Source: Macrotis lagotis (Eukaryota > Chordata > Mammalia > Peramelemorphia > Peramelidae). From it: a stretch of 64,000 nucleotides of DNA. The notes under the pieces are model-generated. The model saw only the letters and a program-made list of their open reading frames with translations. It had not been told where the DNA came from and ran no database searches. Below are positions 34,850 through 46,625 of the stretch, piece by piece (position 1 is the first letter of the stretch; each line of letters starts with the position of its first letter). The stretch is from contig NC_133661.1 in assembly GCF_037893015.1 (NCBI RefSeq), positions 183,770,306 to 183,834,305 of the forward strand, read 5' to 3'. The position numbers and the translations under genes are program-made.

Positions 34850-35735
34850 AAAATTTTATTTATTTTCATCCATTTGTACATGCATATTTCCAGGTTACAA
34901 AATTTTCTTCCATCTCCATTCCCACCCCATTCCCCTCAGCAGGGAACAGTCAGTTTAGCATTTTACATACATATTTTATGAAATATATTTTCAAATTAGT
35001 AATTTTTTGGCATGAGGAATTGGAATTAAGGGAAAGAAATACATAAGAGATAATTTTTATAGAATGTTCATCAGATTTGGAAAGGTTGTTGTTTTCTATG
35101 TGTTTTGTTTTGTTTTGTTTTGTTTTTCTTCCTCTGATTGGGGATAATATAGGCTGTGACCAATCAAATACAGTTGTTCTAGCTCTCTGGATTGTTGAGA
35201 GGAGTTGCTTCCATCAAGGTTGATTATCTCACAATTTTGTTGTTAAATGTGTATATTGTTCTCTGGGTTCTCCTCCCTTTGCTCAGCATCAGATCCGGTA
35301 ACTCATTCCATGCTTCTCCAGAGTTTGACCATTTATTGTTTCTTATAGAACAATATTATTCCATTGTATTAATATACCATAACTTATTTAGCTATTCCTC
35401 AATTTATGGACATTCCCTCAATTTCCAATTCTTTGCCACTATAAAAAGAGCTGCTATGAATATTTTGGAACATGTAGGATTTTTCCCATTTTTTACAATT
35501 TCTTTTGTATATAGCCCTAGAATTGGACTTGCTGGGTCAAAGGGTATGAGCAGTTTTATTGCTCTTTTGGCATAGTTCCACATTACTCCACAGAAAAGTT
35601 GGATCCATTTAAAACTCTACCAGCCATACATCAATGTCTCAATCCTCCCACAACCTCTCCAGCATTGATCATCTTCTCTTTTTCTCATCTGGGCTAATCT
35701 GATATGTGTGAGATGATACCTCATTAATAATATGG
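34850..35735 (-). mobile_element. L1 3' end (5'-truncated), private to unit 3
   Basis: Same L1 3' family as 5.75-6.6 kb (tttattttcatccat start, then the ccattccactgtattaatat-type ORF2 end). It breaks off at about 35,735, where unit-1-like V3 flank resumes. Confidence 0.8.
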
Positions 35736-36029
35736 TGATCAGTTTTACTGACTTTTTTCTCTTCATATTTATAAAAGAGAAGTTCTTATGTTGGATAACT
35801 CTTTGAGAGTGAGATAGAGAAAAAAACTTTGGAACAACTCTTAGTGATGCAAACAAAAATAATTGGCAACAGAAATTAATTTTAAAAAGATATAGTATCT
35901 AAAACCAGAATCTCAAATTGAAGCTGGAATAAAAATATTCTATTGTGGACCTCAAAGATGAAGCTGCATAAATGTTCTTTGGGTACTATCATGTGCTCCT
36001 TGGCAGAGACTGTAGCAAGAGTTCCCTCT

Positions 36030-36068
36030 TCAGGGTGCACAGACTGCACTTGCCTGGGCATCACTGTG
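36030..36068 (-). promoter_or_regulatory. V3 recombination signal with lost nonamer
   Basis: Heptamer CACAGTG (36,062-36,068) and a 23-nt spacer are kept, but the nonamer position reads GCACCCTGA (2 of 9). Compared with V2 (GCACAAACCCTG), four bases (AAAC) are deleted, removing the A-rich core that RAG1 binds. Confidence 0.85.
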
Positions 36069-36600
36069 CCTCCACACCACAGAGGTAGGTGCTTGAATCT
36101 CCAGGCTGAGTGGCTGTAATGTACAGGGTGCTGAAATGCTCGTTTCTGTTGATTGTAGATCTTAACCTTCCTCTCACCTTCTCCACAGAAGTTATATAAA
36201 ATAGAGAGGTGAAGCCTTTCCCAAAATCCTGCTTGAACCATTGAATGGTTTTGGAAGCACTGTCTGAATAACTGCAGTTGAAAGCCATGTTCTCTCCCTC
36301 ATGGACCTTTAAGGACAGTGGACTCTGCTCCACCTTTTGTTGGCAGCTCACCCCTTGACAAAAAGACAACATCAGATACATAATCAAATCAGCAACATCC
36401 ATAATTTTCTCTCAATTCCACAACACCTCCATTAAATTCCAGGTAATAGCCATTCTTTCCTTCTTGGTCATGTGGAGAATGTTTCCTGGACTTCCCTACT
36501 CCCATCTCCATTCTTTCCCCCTTTCCACCACTATTCTCCCCAACTCACAGCCCACTTGAAGGCACAGCATCACTAAAGTTATTCCCTGGGGCTTCTCCAT
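36069..36600 (-). CDS. TRAV gene segment V3 (subfamily Va), intact exons, damaged RSS
   Basis: Leader exon 36,549-36,600 encodes MEKPQGITLVMLCLQVG with a GTGAGT donor (36,543-36,548). V exon 36,353 to 36,069 begins GVSCQQKVEQSPLSLKVHEG and keeps Cys (FNCSYSDS), Trp (IQWFKQDFGK) and the second Cys (DSSTYLCGVE). No stops; intron 195 nt. The leader has Pro-Gln where V1 and V2 have Leu-Leu/Leu-Gly. Coding integrity with a destroyed nonamer suggests recent RSS loss, an expressed but rarely rearranged gene, or gene conversion by its neighbours. Confidence 0.9.
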
Positions 36601-36745
36601 CTTTTCACTTTCCAGAGATTAGAAAAAATCAGTTCTAAGATGTTGGTTATGGACCTTGACTCAAAGGAGTCTTTTTCACGTCTAATTTTATGTAGTTCTT
36701 TTTCTTCTCTAGAAAACATATGGGATCCTCAGACTTATTATTCAA

Positions 36746-36750
36746 CCAAT
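36746..36750 (-). promoter_or_regulatory. V3 promoter CCAAT box
   Basis: CCAAT 146 nt upstream of the ATG, in sequence closely matching the V1 promoter region. Confidence 0.45.
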
Positions 36751-36959
36751 CATGACTTGGTTTGTCACCTCAGACTTACTACCTTGCCCCTTTTGAAGAT
36801 AGAGAAAATCCTCAGAGAGGGAGACATTTTAAAAAATATCATGGCAGCACTGCCTCCCTGAGGTCTAAAAAAAGAATTGCCATGACAATAAAGAAAATGT
36901 TTAGTAGAAGATATTTTTCAATATTTTGGAAATAGTAGAACATACACTTTTAAATTATA

Positions 36960-38455
36960 TAAACATTCCACTTGATTTACAATTATATACATTGGTAGTT
37001 TCTATCAATCATTTTTTTCCCAAGATTTTGAATTTTACAATTTTTTTCTCCCTCCCTCCCTCCTCCTAGAACAAGGAAGTTTGTTATAGTCTTTACATTT
37101 GCTTCCATGATATGCTTAGATCAAAACTGAGTGTGATAAGAGGAAAAAGAGATCTAGAAGGAATAAAGAATACATTAGAGATAGCAAAATTATGTAATAC
37201 ATAAGATAACTTTTAAAATTTTAATATAATAATCTTTGGTCTTTGTTAAACTCTACAGGACCTTCTTTGGATACAGATGGTATCTCCATCAAAGATACCC
37301 TAAAATTGCTCCTGATCATTGCACTGATAGAATGATCAAGTGATCAAGTGATCAACCATCAAGGTTGATCCTCACACCATGCTGTGGTTAAGGTGTGCAG
37401 TGTTCTTCTGGTTCTGTTCATCTCACTCAAAATTAATTCATGCAATCTTGCCAAAACAGTCCTTATTATTTCTTATAGAGAAATAGTGTTCCATCACAAA
37501 CATATACCACAATTTGTTCAGTCATTCCCCAATTTAGGTCATCCCCTCAATTGCCAATCCTTTGCCACTACAAAGCTGTTTTGAATATTTTTGTGCATGT
37601 GGGGTTTTTACCTTTGTCACAGTCTCTTCAGGATACAGACCCAGTAGTGGTGGATCAAAGTGTAAGTACATTTTTATTGCTCTTGGGTATAATTCCAAAT
37701 TGTTGCCCAGAAAGATTGGATCAGTTCACAGCTCTGACAACACATTAGTATCTCAGATTCCCCACATCCCCTCCAACACTGCTCAATATCCTTTCTTGTC
37801 ATATTCAAACTGAGAGGTATGAGATGGTATCACAGAGATGATTTAATTTGCATTTTTCTAATCAATAATGAGAGAAATTTTTCATATGACTACAGATAGT
37901 TTTGATTTCTTCATATGAGAATTAACTTTCTATTTCCTTTGACCATTTGTCAATTAGGGAATGACTTGGGTTTTATTTTTTATAAATTTGACTCAGTTCT
38001 CTATTTTAAAAATGAGTCCTTTGTCAGAAAAAGTAGTTGTAAAAATTGCTTCCCAATTTACTACATTCCTTTTGATCTTGGTTACCATGGTTTTGTTTGT
38101 GCAAAATCTTTTTAATTTAATGTAATAAAAAATATCCAGTTTGTTTTTGATAATGTACTCTATCTCTTCTTTGGTTATAAATTGCTCTCCTTTCCATAGA
38201 TCTGACAGGTAAACTATTCCTTGTTCTCCTAATTTTCTTGTAATATTGTATTTTAGGTCAAAACCTGCACCCATTTTGACCTTACCTTGGTAGAGGGAGT
38301 GAGATGTTGGTCTAATCCAAATTTCTGCCATGCTATCTTCCAGTTTCCCCAACAGTTTTTAATTGAAGAGTAAGTTTTTATCCTAGAAGTTGGACTCTTT
38401 GGGCTTATGAAATGGTAGATTACTATAATCATTTCCCTCTTTTTAATGAGATATA
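36960..38455 (-). mobile_element. L1 3'UTR and ORF2 C-terminal remnant
   Basis: Minus-strand L1: 3'UTR from 36.96 kb, ORF2 end 37.5-38.45 kb with a 119-codon open piece (LSDLWKGEQFITKEEIEYII, FCTNKTMVTKIKRNVVNWEA). It interrupts the unit-3 duplicon. Confidence 0.85.
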
Positions 38456-38579
38456 ATTTTAAAATCATTCCATCAAATTCATAGACATATCATTAATGTC
38501 CATTTCTTCTGGCTACATATATTTGCTCAAATAGAGTTACAATTCTCAAGAGTTATGAGAATCTTCCTCCCAGGTGGGG

Positions 38580-39530
38580 ATATAATCAGTTTAACCTTAT
38601 TAGATATGATTTTTTTCTTTTCTTTTCTTTACTTTTTACCTTTTTATGTATCTCTTGAGTCTCCTGTTTGAAGAACAAATTTTCGGTTTAACTTTCATTT
38701 TTTTTATCAGAAAAAGTTCAAAGGCTTCCATTTCTTTAATTGTTCATCTTTTCCCTTGCAAGAAAAGGCTCAGTTTTGCTGGATAGTGAATTCTTGGCTG
38801 TGGATCTCCCTTGGTCTCCAGAATATCATATTCCAGGCCTTCCAATTCCTTAATGTTGATGCAGCCAGGTCCTGTGTAATCCTGACTGTGGCTCCTTGGA
38901 ATTTGAATTGTTTCTTTATTATCATTTACAAGATTTTCTCCTTGATCTTCTAGTTCTGGAGTTTGGCCACAATATTCCTTGGTGCTTCCATTTTGGGATC
39001 CCTTTCAGGAGATCGATGTATATTCTTTCAATGACTGTTTTGCCATCTGGTTCTAGGATATTAGGGAATTTTCCTTCCCTATATCCTGAAGTATGGATCC
39101 AGGTTTCTTTTTTTCTTCAAGGTTTTCAAGTAGTCCTATGATTCTTGAATTGTTTATCCTGGATCTATTTTCCAAGTAAGTTGTTTTGCCAATGAGGTAT
39201 TTTATATTTTCTTCTATTGTTTAAAAATTTTGTTAAGAGATTCTTGGTGTGTCATGAAGTCTTTAATTCCCACAGATTCCAATCTATTGTTGTTATGGAA
39301 CAGTTTTTTTTTAAATTTACCTTTGGTATATTCTCTTCCAATTGGATGATTCAGGAGTTTTTTATGTATTTCCATTTGCCCAATTGTGTTTTCAAAGAAT
39401 GTGTTTTCTTGTTTTAAGTTGTTAATTTTCTCTTGAGTTTCCTTTCCCAATTTTTCCATCTGATTTTTAAACTCCTTTTTGATTTCTTCTAAGAAATATT
39501 TCTGTACTAGAGATCAATTCATATTCTCCT
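38580..39530 (-). mobile_element. L1/HAL1-type ORF1 region
   Basis: Minus-strand text homologous to L1 ORF1: the gtttggccacaatattccttgg stretch and gatccctttcaggagatcga are the ORF1 C-terminal region (compare 10.93 and 54.93 kb). The coiled-coil piece MEKLGKETQEKINNLKQ is at 39.2-39.46 kb. It directly follows ORF2-end sequence, so most of ORF2 is absent. Confidence 0.75.
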
Positions 39531-39599
39531 CTGAAACCTATCCCTAGCTGAACTAGTATCTTTGTTTTCAAAGTAACATTGAATGGAACTCAATTTGAA

Positions 39600-39790
39600 C
39601 TGACCTTTCTTCATTTCTAGCCCTGATTAAGTCATTTAACTTGCAATTGCCTCAATTTTCCTAATTATAAAATAAGAATAAAAAAGCAACAAGTTCCCAG
39701 TGTTGGTGAGAGGATCAAAGGAGATGACATTTATAAAAGTATTTAGCACAATGCCTGGTAGTTACTATATGAATGTTTTTTCCCTTCCCA
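39600..39790 (+). repeat. MIR-like SINE
   Basis: Phrases attaagtcatttaacttgca and agcacaatgcctggtagtta match the 3' half of MIR. Confidence 0.6.
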
Positions 39791-40130
39791 GTAAAATCTC
39801 TGGGTCATAGTGTACAGGTATTTTGGTCACTTTAATAATTTCAGATGGCTTTGCAGAATGGTTGTACTGATTTATAATTTCTCCAAGAAAACTTTAGTAT
39901 GCCCATCTTTCCACATTCTTTCCAACACTGACTATTCTTGAGACGAAACTTCTGAGTTTATAGTTTTTTTATAGTTTGCAATCCTTTTGAGAAATATATA
40001 ATTATATTTTTGACTAACTTACCAAAGGAATAATTTTATTTTATAGATTTCTACTGCTTTACATGTCTTGAATATGATTCTTTTGACAGAAAGATTATTC
40101 TCCCCTCCCCCAATATTGCTTCTCAGTAAA
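39791..40130 (-). mobile_element. Old L1 remnant
   Basis: Antisense of a decayed L1 ORF2 end: tggctttgcagaatggttgt and cacattctttccaacactga. Confidence 0.5.
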
Positions 40131-40365
40131 ATTGAGACAGCTAGTAGATAGAACACTGACCTTAGAATCAGGATTCAATTCAATAATTCAATCTAGCCTC
40201 AGACATTTCCTGGTTGTGTGATGCTGGGTAAATCATCTAACTTTGTTTGTCTAAGTTCCCTCTTCTATAAAATGAACTGGAGAAGGACATGGCAAACTTC
40301 TAGTATCTTTGGCAAGAAAATCTCAAATGGGGTTATGGAGAATCAGAAATGAATGAGCAGCAACA
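40131..40365 (+). repeat. MAR1-like tRNA-derived SINE
   Basis: Includes aaaatgaactggagaaggac and aatctcaaatggggttatgg, then gagcagcaacaaaaa, the diagnostic end of the marsupial MAR1-type SINE. Confidence 0.8.
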
Positions 40366-40377
40366 AAAATAATGGGG

Positions 40378-43300
40378 ACTTCTGGCCAAAATGATGGAGA
40401 GAAGACTGGCACTGTGCTAAGATCTCCTGGCCTTCCCTCTTATATAATATGAAACAAACCTTTTAACAGAAATTCAATCTGCAAAACTCAGAAAAAGAAG
40501 CTAGGAGAACATCTACAAACAAGGTCTGACTTCAGGAAACAGGGGCAGAGAGCAGAGAGCCAGTGAGGCAGGGGTGAGAGTCAGACTAACCTAGGATCAG
40601 CCACAGAAGCATTGACTAAGGGAGTCATGGTACAAGAGCCAACTAGGACATACAGGCTTTGACTGTGGGACTGATAGCTTGGGGTGCACCAGTGGGGCTG
40701 GAGGGAAAGTTGTGAAGTGTCCAGACATCAATCAACTGGATTCTTCTGGTCTGGAGGACCTCAGAATCCATACATTTATTTCAGCTGAACCCTCTTCCCA
40801 GAACAAACACAGTAACAACCCACTCCTCCACCTCCCCACCCACAGTCTCAGGAGCAGGAAGCAGAGCTCCCTCAGCTATGAACAGGAAGATTAATTACCT
40901 TGCCTCAGGGCTCAGCCTACATTGTTCAAGGATAAAAGTATTTAGCAATATCTAGCAGTAGCCACCCACTCCCTCCAGGTCTAGGGAAAGGGCCTCAAAT
41001 CAAGGTCACATAAACTCCAGAGAAAGTAATCAGCACCTCCTACAGGCTGGCCCATTTGGAGCTAATAAACCCAGTGAGTAAAGCCTCTAGTACCCCTACT
41101 GGTCTGCTCACGTGGAGTTACTAAACCCAGTGATCAATAGCTTCTAGGGATCTCAACACCAAACTTCTGTGAATCAACCCCACCCCCAGTACAAGATCTT
41201 AAGAAAATGAAGAAAGGCCAGTAGAAAGAGGGGTTCCTAGAAAACTAGCTAGAAGGTAAAGACCCTAATTCAGAGACATATAGAACCTCTGAGGAGAATG
41301 TGATTTGGTCTCCAGCCCAGATAGACATCCTTGAAGAAATCAGAAAGGAGTGTAAAAATCAATTGAAAAATTTGGAAGAGAAAATTAATACCTTGCAAGA
41401 AGAAAACAAATCCTTGAAAAATACAATTGGGCAAAGAAAATAATTCTCTCAAAACTTCAATTAGTCAAATGGAAAACTTCAAAAATAGAATTGATCAATT
41501 GGAAAAGGTGTTCCAAAAGGTAAATGAAGAAAATTCTTCTCTAAAAAGAGAGCATGGAGTCTGTGGAAACTGATGACTTCATGAAACAACACAAATCTCT
41601 TTAAAAAAAACATAAAAGGGAAAAAATAGAAGAAAATGTAAAATATCTCATTGGCAAAACCACTGACCTCGAGAATAGAATCAGGGGAGACAACTTAAGC
41701 ACTCTTTGAAAATATTGAAAAGAAAAAAAGCCTGAACTTAATATTACAGGATTTAGTGATGGAAAATTGCTCTGCCATCATGGAAAAAGAGGGAAAAATA
41801 GTTATTGAAAGAATACATCGATCTCCTCTGAAAAGGGATTCCAAAATGAAAACACCAAGGAATATTAGGGCCAAATTCCAGAACTATCAGATAAAAGAGA
41901 AAATACTGCATATAGCCAGAAAGAAACAATTAAGATACCAGGGAGCCACAGTAAGGGTTACACAGGACATTGCTGCATCAACATTAAGGGATTGAACTGC
42001 CTGGAATGTGATATTCTGAAGAGAAAGGGAGCTTGGAATGTAGCCCAAAATCCACTATCAGGCAAAGCTGAGCCTTCTCTTACAGGGGGAAAAGTTGGAC
42101 ATTTAATGAAATAGGAGATTTTCAACTTTTCATGATGAAAAGACCAGAGCTTAATAGAAAATTGGGCTTCAAACAGGAGACTCAAGAGATACGTGAAAAG
42201 GTAAAAAAAAAGGGCGGTTAAAAAAAGACTGCTATCCATTTGGATGAAACTGGTTACATCCCTACCTGGGGAAAAAACTCTCATAAATCTTGAAAATTGT
42301 GGCTCTATTAGAAAGAATATATGTACCCAGAAGTGGAGGACACTCATGACTTTTTTGAGGACTCAGAATGATTTAAAAATATTACCTCCTCAAAAATGGG
42401 GAAAGAAAGGAGATGAGAGTAAACTTCATTACATTAAGAGGTACAAAGGACTTATTGCAATAGAGGGGAAGAAGTGAGGAGGTGAGAACTACCTGAATCT
42501 TACTCTCATCAGAATTGGTTTAAAGTTAATATACAATGACACTTAAGTTAAGAAATATATCTTACCTTTCAAGTAATTAAAGGGGAAAAGGGGAGGGGGA
42601 GGAACATGGGAAGCAAAAGAAGGAAGGGAAGGAAGAAGGGACAAAGAAAAAGGGGATAGAAAGGGGAGGGGTTGGATATAGGGGTACAAACACACTGAAG
42701 TTGGTGGTATTCAGAAACAAAATACTGGGGAATATGGATAAAGTGAAAAAAAGGAAAATACAAATAGAGGGAAGATAGCATGGAGGACAATAAAGAGTTA
42801 GCAATTATAGCTTTGAATGTGAATGAGATGATCTCTCCCTTAAAACATAAGTGAATAGCAGAGTGGATTAAAAAACAGAATCCCACAATATGATCCTTAC
42901 AAGAAACTCATTTGAAGTATAGAGATACCTATAGAGTAAAGATAAAAGGTTGGAGCAAAATATATTTTGCTTCAGCCAAAGTGAAAAAAAGCAGGAGTAG
43001 CAATTCTTAACTCAGACAAAGCACATGCAAAATAGAGCTCCTTAAAAGAGATAAGGAAGGAACTATATCCTCCTAAAAGGTACCATGGATAATAATGTAA
43101 TTTCAATACTAAATATGCATGGACCATTGGTATACCATCCAAATACTTAGAGGAGAAGTTGAAGGAGTTACAGGAAGACAAAGAGAGCAAAACTCTACTG
43201 GTGGGAGATGTCAACCTCCTGTTCTCAGATTTAGTTAAGTCTAATCATAAAAAAAGAAGGAAGTTAAGGAGGTAAATAGAATTTTAGAAAACCTAGACAT

Positions 43301-46300
43301 GATACAACTTTGGAGGAAATCGACTGGGGATAGAAAGAAAAATATTTTTTTTTCCTTCAGTACATGGCACTTACACAAAAATTAACCATGTACTAGGGCA
43401 TAAAAAGTTAATGATCAATTGCAGAAAGGCAGAAATAGTGAATACATCTTTCTCAGATCATAATGTAATAAAAATCACATGCAATAATGGGCCATGGAGA
43501 AATAGAACTAAAGCTAATTGGAAACTAAATAACCTCATTTTAAAGAATGTGTGAATATAACAAAAAATTACAGAAAGAATTAAGATTTCATCCTAGATTA
43601 TGAGAATAATGAAACAACATACCAAACCTGTGGGATACATCCAAGGCAGCTGTCAGGGGATATATTATAACTTTAAATGCTTGTATGAATAAAAAAGAGA
43701 AAGAGGAGATCAATGAACTAAATATGCAACTAAAAAATTAGAGAAAGAACAAATCAAAACCCCCAATTTAATACCAAATTAGAAATTCTAAAAATTAAAT
43801 GAAATTAATAAAATTGAAAGCAAGAAAACTATTGAACCAATAAATAAAACTGAGAGTTGACTTTATGAAAAAGCCAATAAAACTGATAAACCTCTGGTCA
43901 ATTTGATTTAAAAAAAGAAAGAAGGAAACCAAACTGCTAGTATCATAAATATAAAAGGGGAACTCATCACCAATGAGGAGGAAATTAAAGCAGTAATTTG
44001 GAATTATTTTGTCCAACTCTATGCCAATAAATTTGATAATCTAAGTGAAAAGGACAAATGTTTACAAAAATATAAGTTGCCCAGGTTAAATGAAGAGGAA
44101 ATTGCATACCTAAATAACCCTATCTCAGAAAAAGAAATTCAACAAGCCATTATTGAACTCCCTAAGAAACAATCTCCAGGGCTGGATGGATTCACAAGTG
44201 AATTCTAGCAAACATTTAAGGATCAATTGGTTCCAATTCTATATAAAATTTGTGGAAAAATAGATGAAAATATAAGTTTGCCTACCTCCTTCTATGACAC
44301 CAATATGGTGCTGATACCTAAGCCAGGAAGAGTTAAAACAGAGAAAGAAAATTATAGACCTATCTCCCTGTTGAATATAGATGCAAAAATCTTAAATAAA
44401 ATCTTAGCAAAAATGATTACAACAAGTTATACCTAGGATAATACATTATGACCAAGCAGGATTTATCCCAGGAGTTCAGAGTTTGTTCAATATTAGGAAA
44501 ACTGCTTGTATAATTAATTATATCAACAGCAAACCTCTCAGAAGTCATATGATTATATCAATAAATGCTGAAAAAGCTTTTGACAAAATACAGCACTCAT
44601 TCCTGCTAAAAACACTAGAGAATGTAGGAATAAATGAATTGTTTCTTGGAATAATAAGTAATATCTATCTGAAACCATCAACAAGCATTATATGCAATGG
44701 GGATAGGCTAGAAGTATTCCCAATGAGATTGGGGTGAAACAAGGATGCCAATTATCACCACTAATATTGAATATCGTATTAGAAATGTTAACTTCAGCAA
44801 TAGGAGAAGAAAGAGAAATTTAAGGAATTAGAATTGGGGAAGGAAGAGAGAAAACTCTTGATGACATGATGGTATGTCTAGAGAATCCCAAAAGTTATCC
44901 AAAACTCTATTAGAAATAATAAGCAACTTTAGAAATGTCACAGGATATAAAGTATACCCTCATAAACCCTTAACATTTGTATATATAACTAGCAATATAT
45001 AACAGGAAGAGCTAGACAGAGAAATCTCATTCAAAGTAATGTCAGAAAATGTAAAATACTTGGGAATCTACTTGCCAAGGCAAACTCAGAAACTTTTTGA
45101 AAAAAAATTTCAAAACACTTCTCACACAAATAAAATCAGATTTAAATAACTGGGCAAATATCAACTGCTCATGGATAGGGCAAGCTAATATAAAAACTGA
45201 CAACTGTACCTAAATTAAACTTCTTATTTAGTATCCAACCAATCAAAATTCTAAAAAATTACTTTAATGTTATAGAAAAAAATGTAATTAAGTTTATATG
45301 GAGAAATAAAAAGTCAAGAATTTCCAGGGATTTAATGAAAAAAGCACAAAAGATGGTGTCTCAGCCCTACCAGATCTAAAATTATATTATAAAGCCTTAG
45401 TCATCAAAACTGTCTCATATTGGCTAAGTGGTGGACCAGTGGAACAGACTAGGTAAAACAGCAGGGAATGATTATAGTAATCTGCTGTTTGACAAAGCCA
45501 AAGATTCCAACTATTGGGATAAAACCTCTTTCTTTGATAAAATCTGTTGGGAAAATTGGAATTTAGTATGGCCAAAACTTGGATTAGATCAACACCTCAT
45601 ACCTTATACCAAGATAAGATCAAAATGGATATAGGATTTAGACATAAAAAACAATATTTTAAGCAAAGCATGATATTAAGGAATAGTTTGCCTGTCAGTT
45701 CTATGGAAAGGGAAACAGTTTATGACCAAGGAAGAGATGGAGAACATCATTAAAAACAAATTGGACAGTTTTGATTACATTAAATTAAAAAGCTTTTGCA
45801 CAGACAAAACCACTGTAACCAAGATCAAAAGAAATGTAGCAAATTGGGAAATAATTTTTACAACTAGTATTTCTTTTTTTTTAGGTTTTTGCAAGTCAAA
45901 TGGGGTTAAGCGGCTTGCCCAAGGCCACACAGCAAGGTAATTATTAAGTGTCTGAGACCGGATCTGAACCCAGGTACTCCTGACTCCAGGGCTGGTGCTT
46001 TATCCACTATGTGACCTAGCCACCCCTACAACTAGTATTTCTAACAAAGAACTCATTTCTAAAATATACAGAGAACTGAGTCAAATTTTCAAAAAAAAAC
46101 CCAAGCCATTCCCCAATTGGCAAATGTTCAAAGGATATGGAAAGGCAATTTAAAGATGAGAAAATCAAAGTTATCCATAGTGATATGAAAAATTTCTCTA
46201 AATCACTACTTATCAGAGAAATGTAAATTTACACATCTCTAGGTACCCATACCTCTCAGACTTGCCAATATGTCCAGAACAGAAAATGATCAGTGTTGGA

Positions 46301-46609
46301 AGGATGTGGGAAATCTGGGGAGCTATTATATTGTTGGTGGAGCAGTGAACTCATCCAATCTTTCTGGAGAGCAATTTGGTATTATATCCAATGGGCAATA
46401 AAAGTATGCATACTGTTAGATCCAGAAATACCACTACTGGGTCTATATCCTGAAGAGATCATGAAAAAGAGTAAAAACATCACTTGTAAAGAAATATTCT
46501 TAGCAGTCCTTTTTGTGGTGCCTGAGAATTGGAATTTGAATGTCCAAAAATTGGGGAATGGATGAACAAATTGTTGTTTACGCATGTGATGGAACACTAT
46601 TGTTCTGTT
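40378..46609 (+). mobile_element. Full-length plus-strand L1 'L1-A', 5' part
   Basis: Begins with an L1 5' end (acttctggccaaaatgatgg), 5'UTR to about 41.2 kb, ORF1 about 41.2-42.5 kb (coiled coil LEKVFQKVNEEN-like, then RNA-binding region with VIERIHRSPLKRDSK and ILHIARKKQ), ORF2 from about 42.78 kb (endonuclease [25 protein letters not shown] at 44.17 kb and AEKAFDKIQHSFLLKT at 44.57 kb) to the C-terminus at 46.6 kb. Many stops and frameshifts. Interrupted by L1-B; the remainder is at 50,490-51,028. Confidence 0.88.
45875..46026 (-). mobile_element. tRNA-derived SINE in L1-A ORF2
   Basis: Reverse SINE with a perfect 16-bp target-site duplication tacaactagtatttct (45,859-45,874 and 46,027-46,042). 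Confidence 0.95.
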
Positions 46610-46625
46610 AGAAACCAAGAGGGAT

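Larger units (their letters stand above)
31973..36955. repeat. Tandem V-gene duplicon, unit 3 (partial)
   Basis: Third copy, containing the L1 5' part, the old L1 3' end at 34.3-34.75 kb and V3 (Va). Similarity to units 1 and 2 stops near 36,955, about 350 bp past the V3 leader, where another L1 begins. No Vb copy follows, so the unit was cut short by a deletion or is the edge of the array. Confidence 0.75.

Noticed and set aside
42569-42886. 105-codon Pro/Phe-rich frame on the minus strand
   Set aside because: It is the antisense of an A/G-rich inter-ORF stretch in L1-A; no domain and no conservation between L1 copies.
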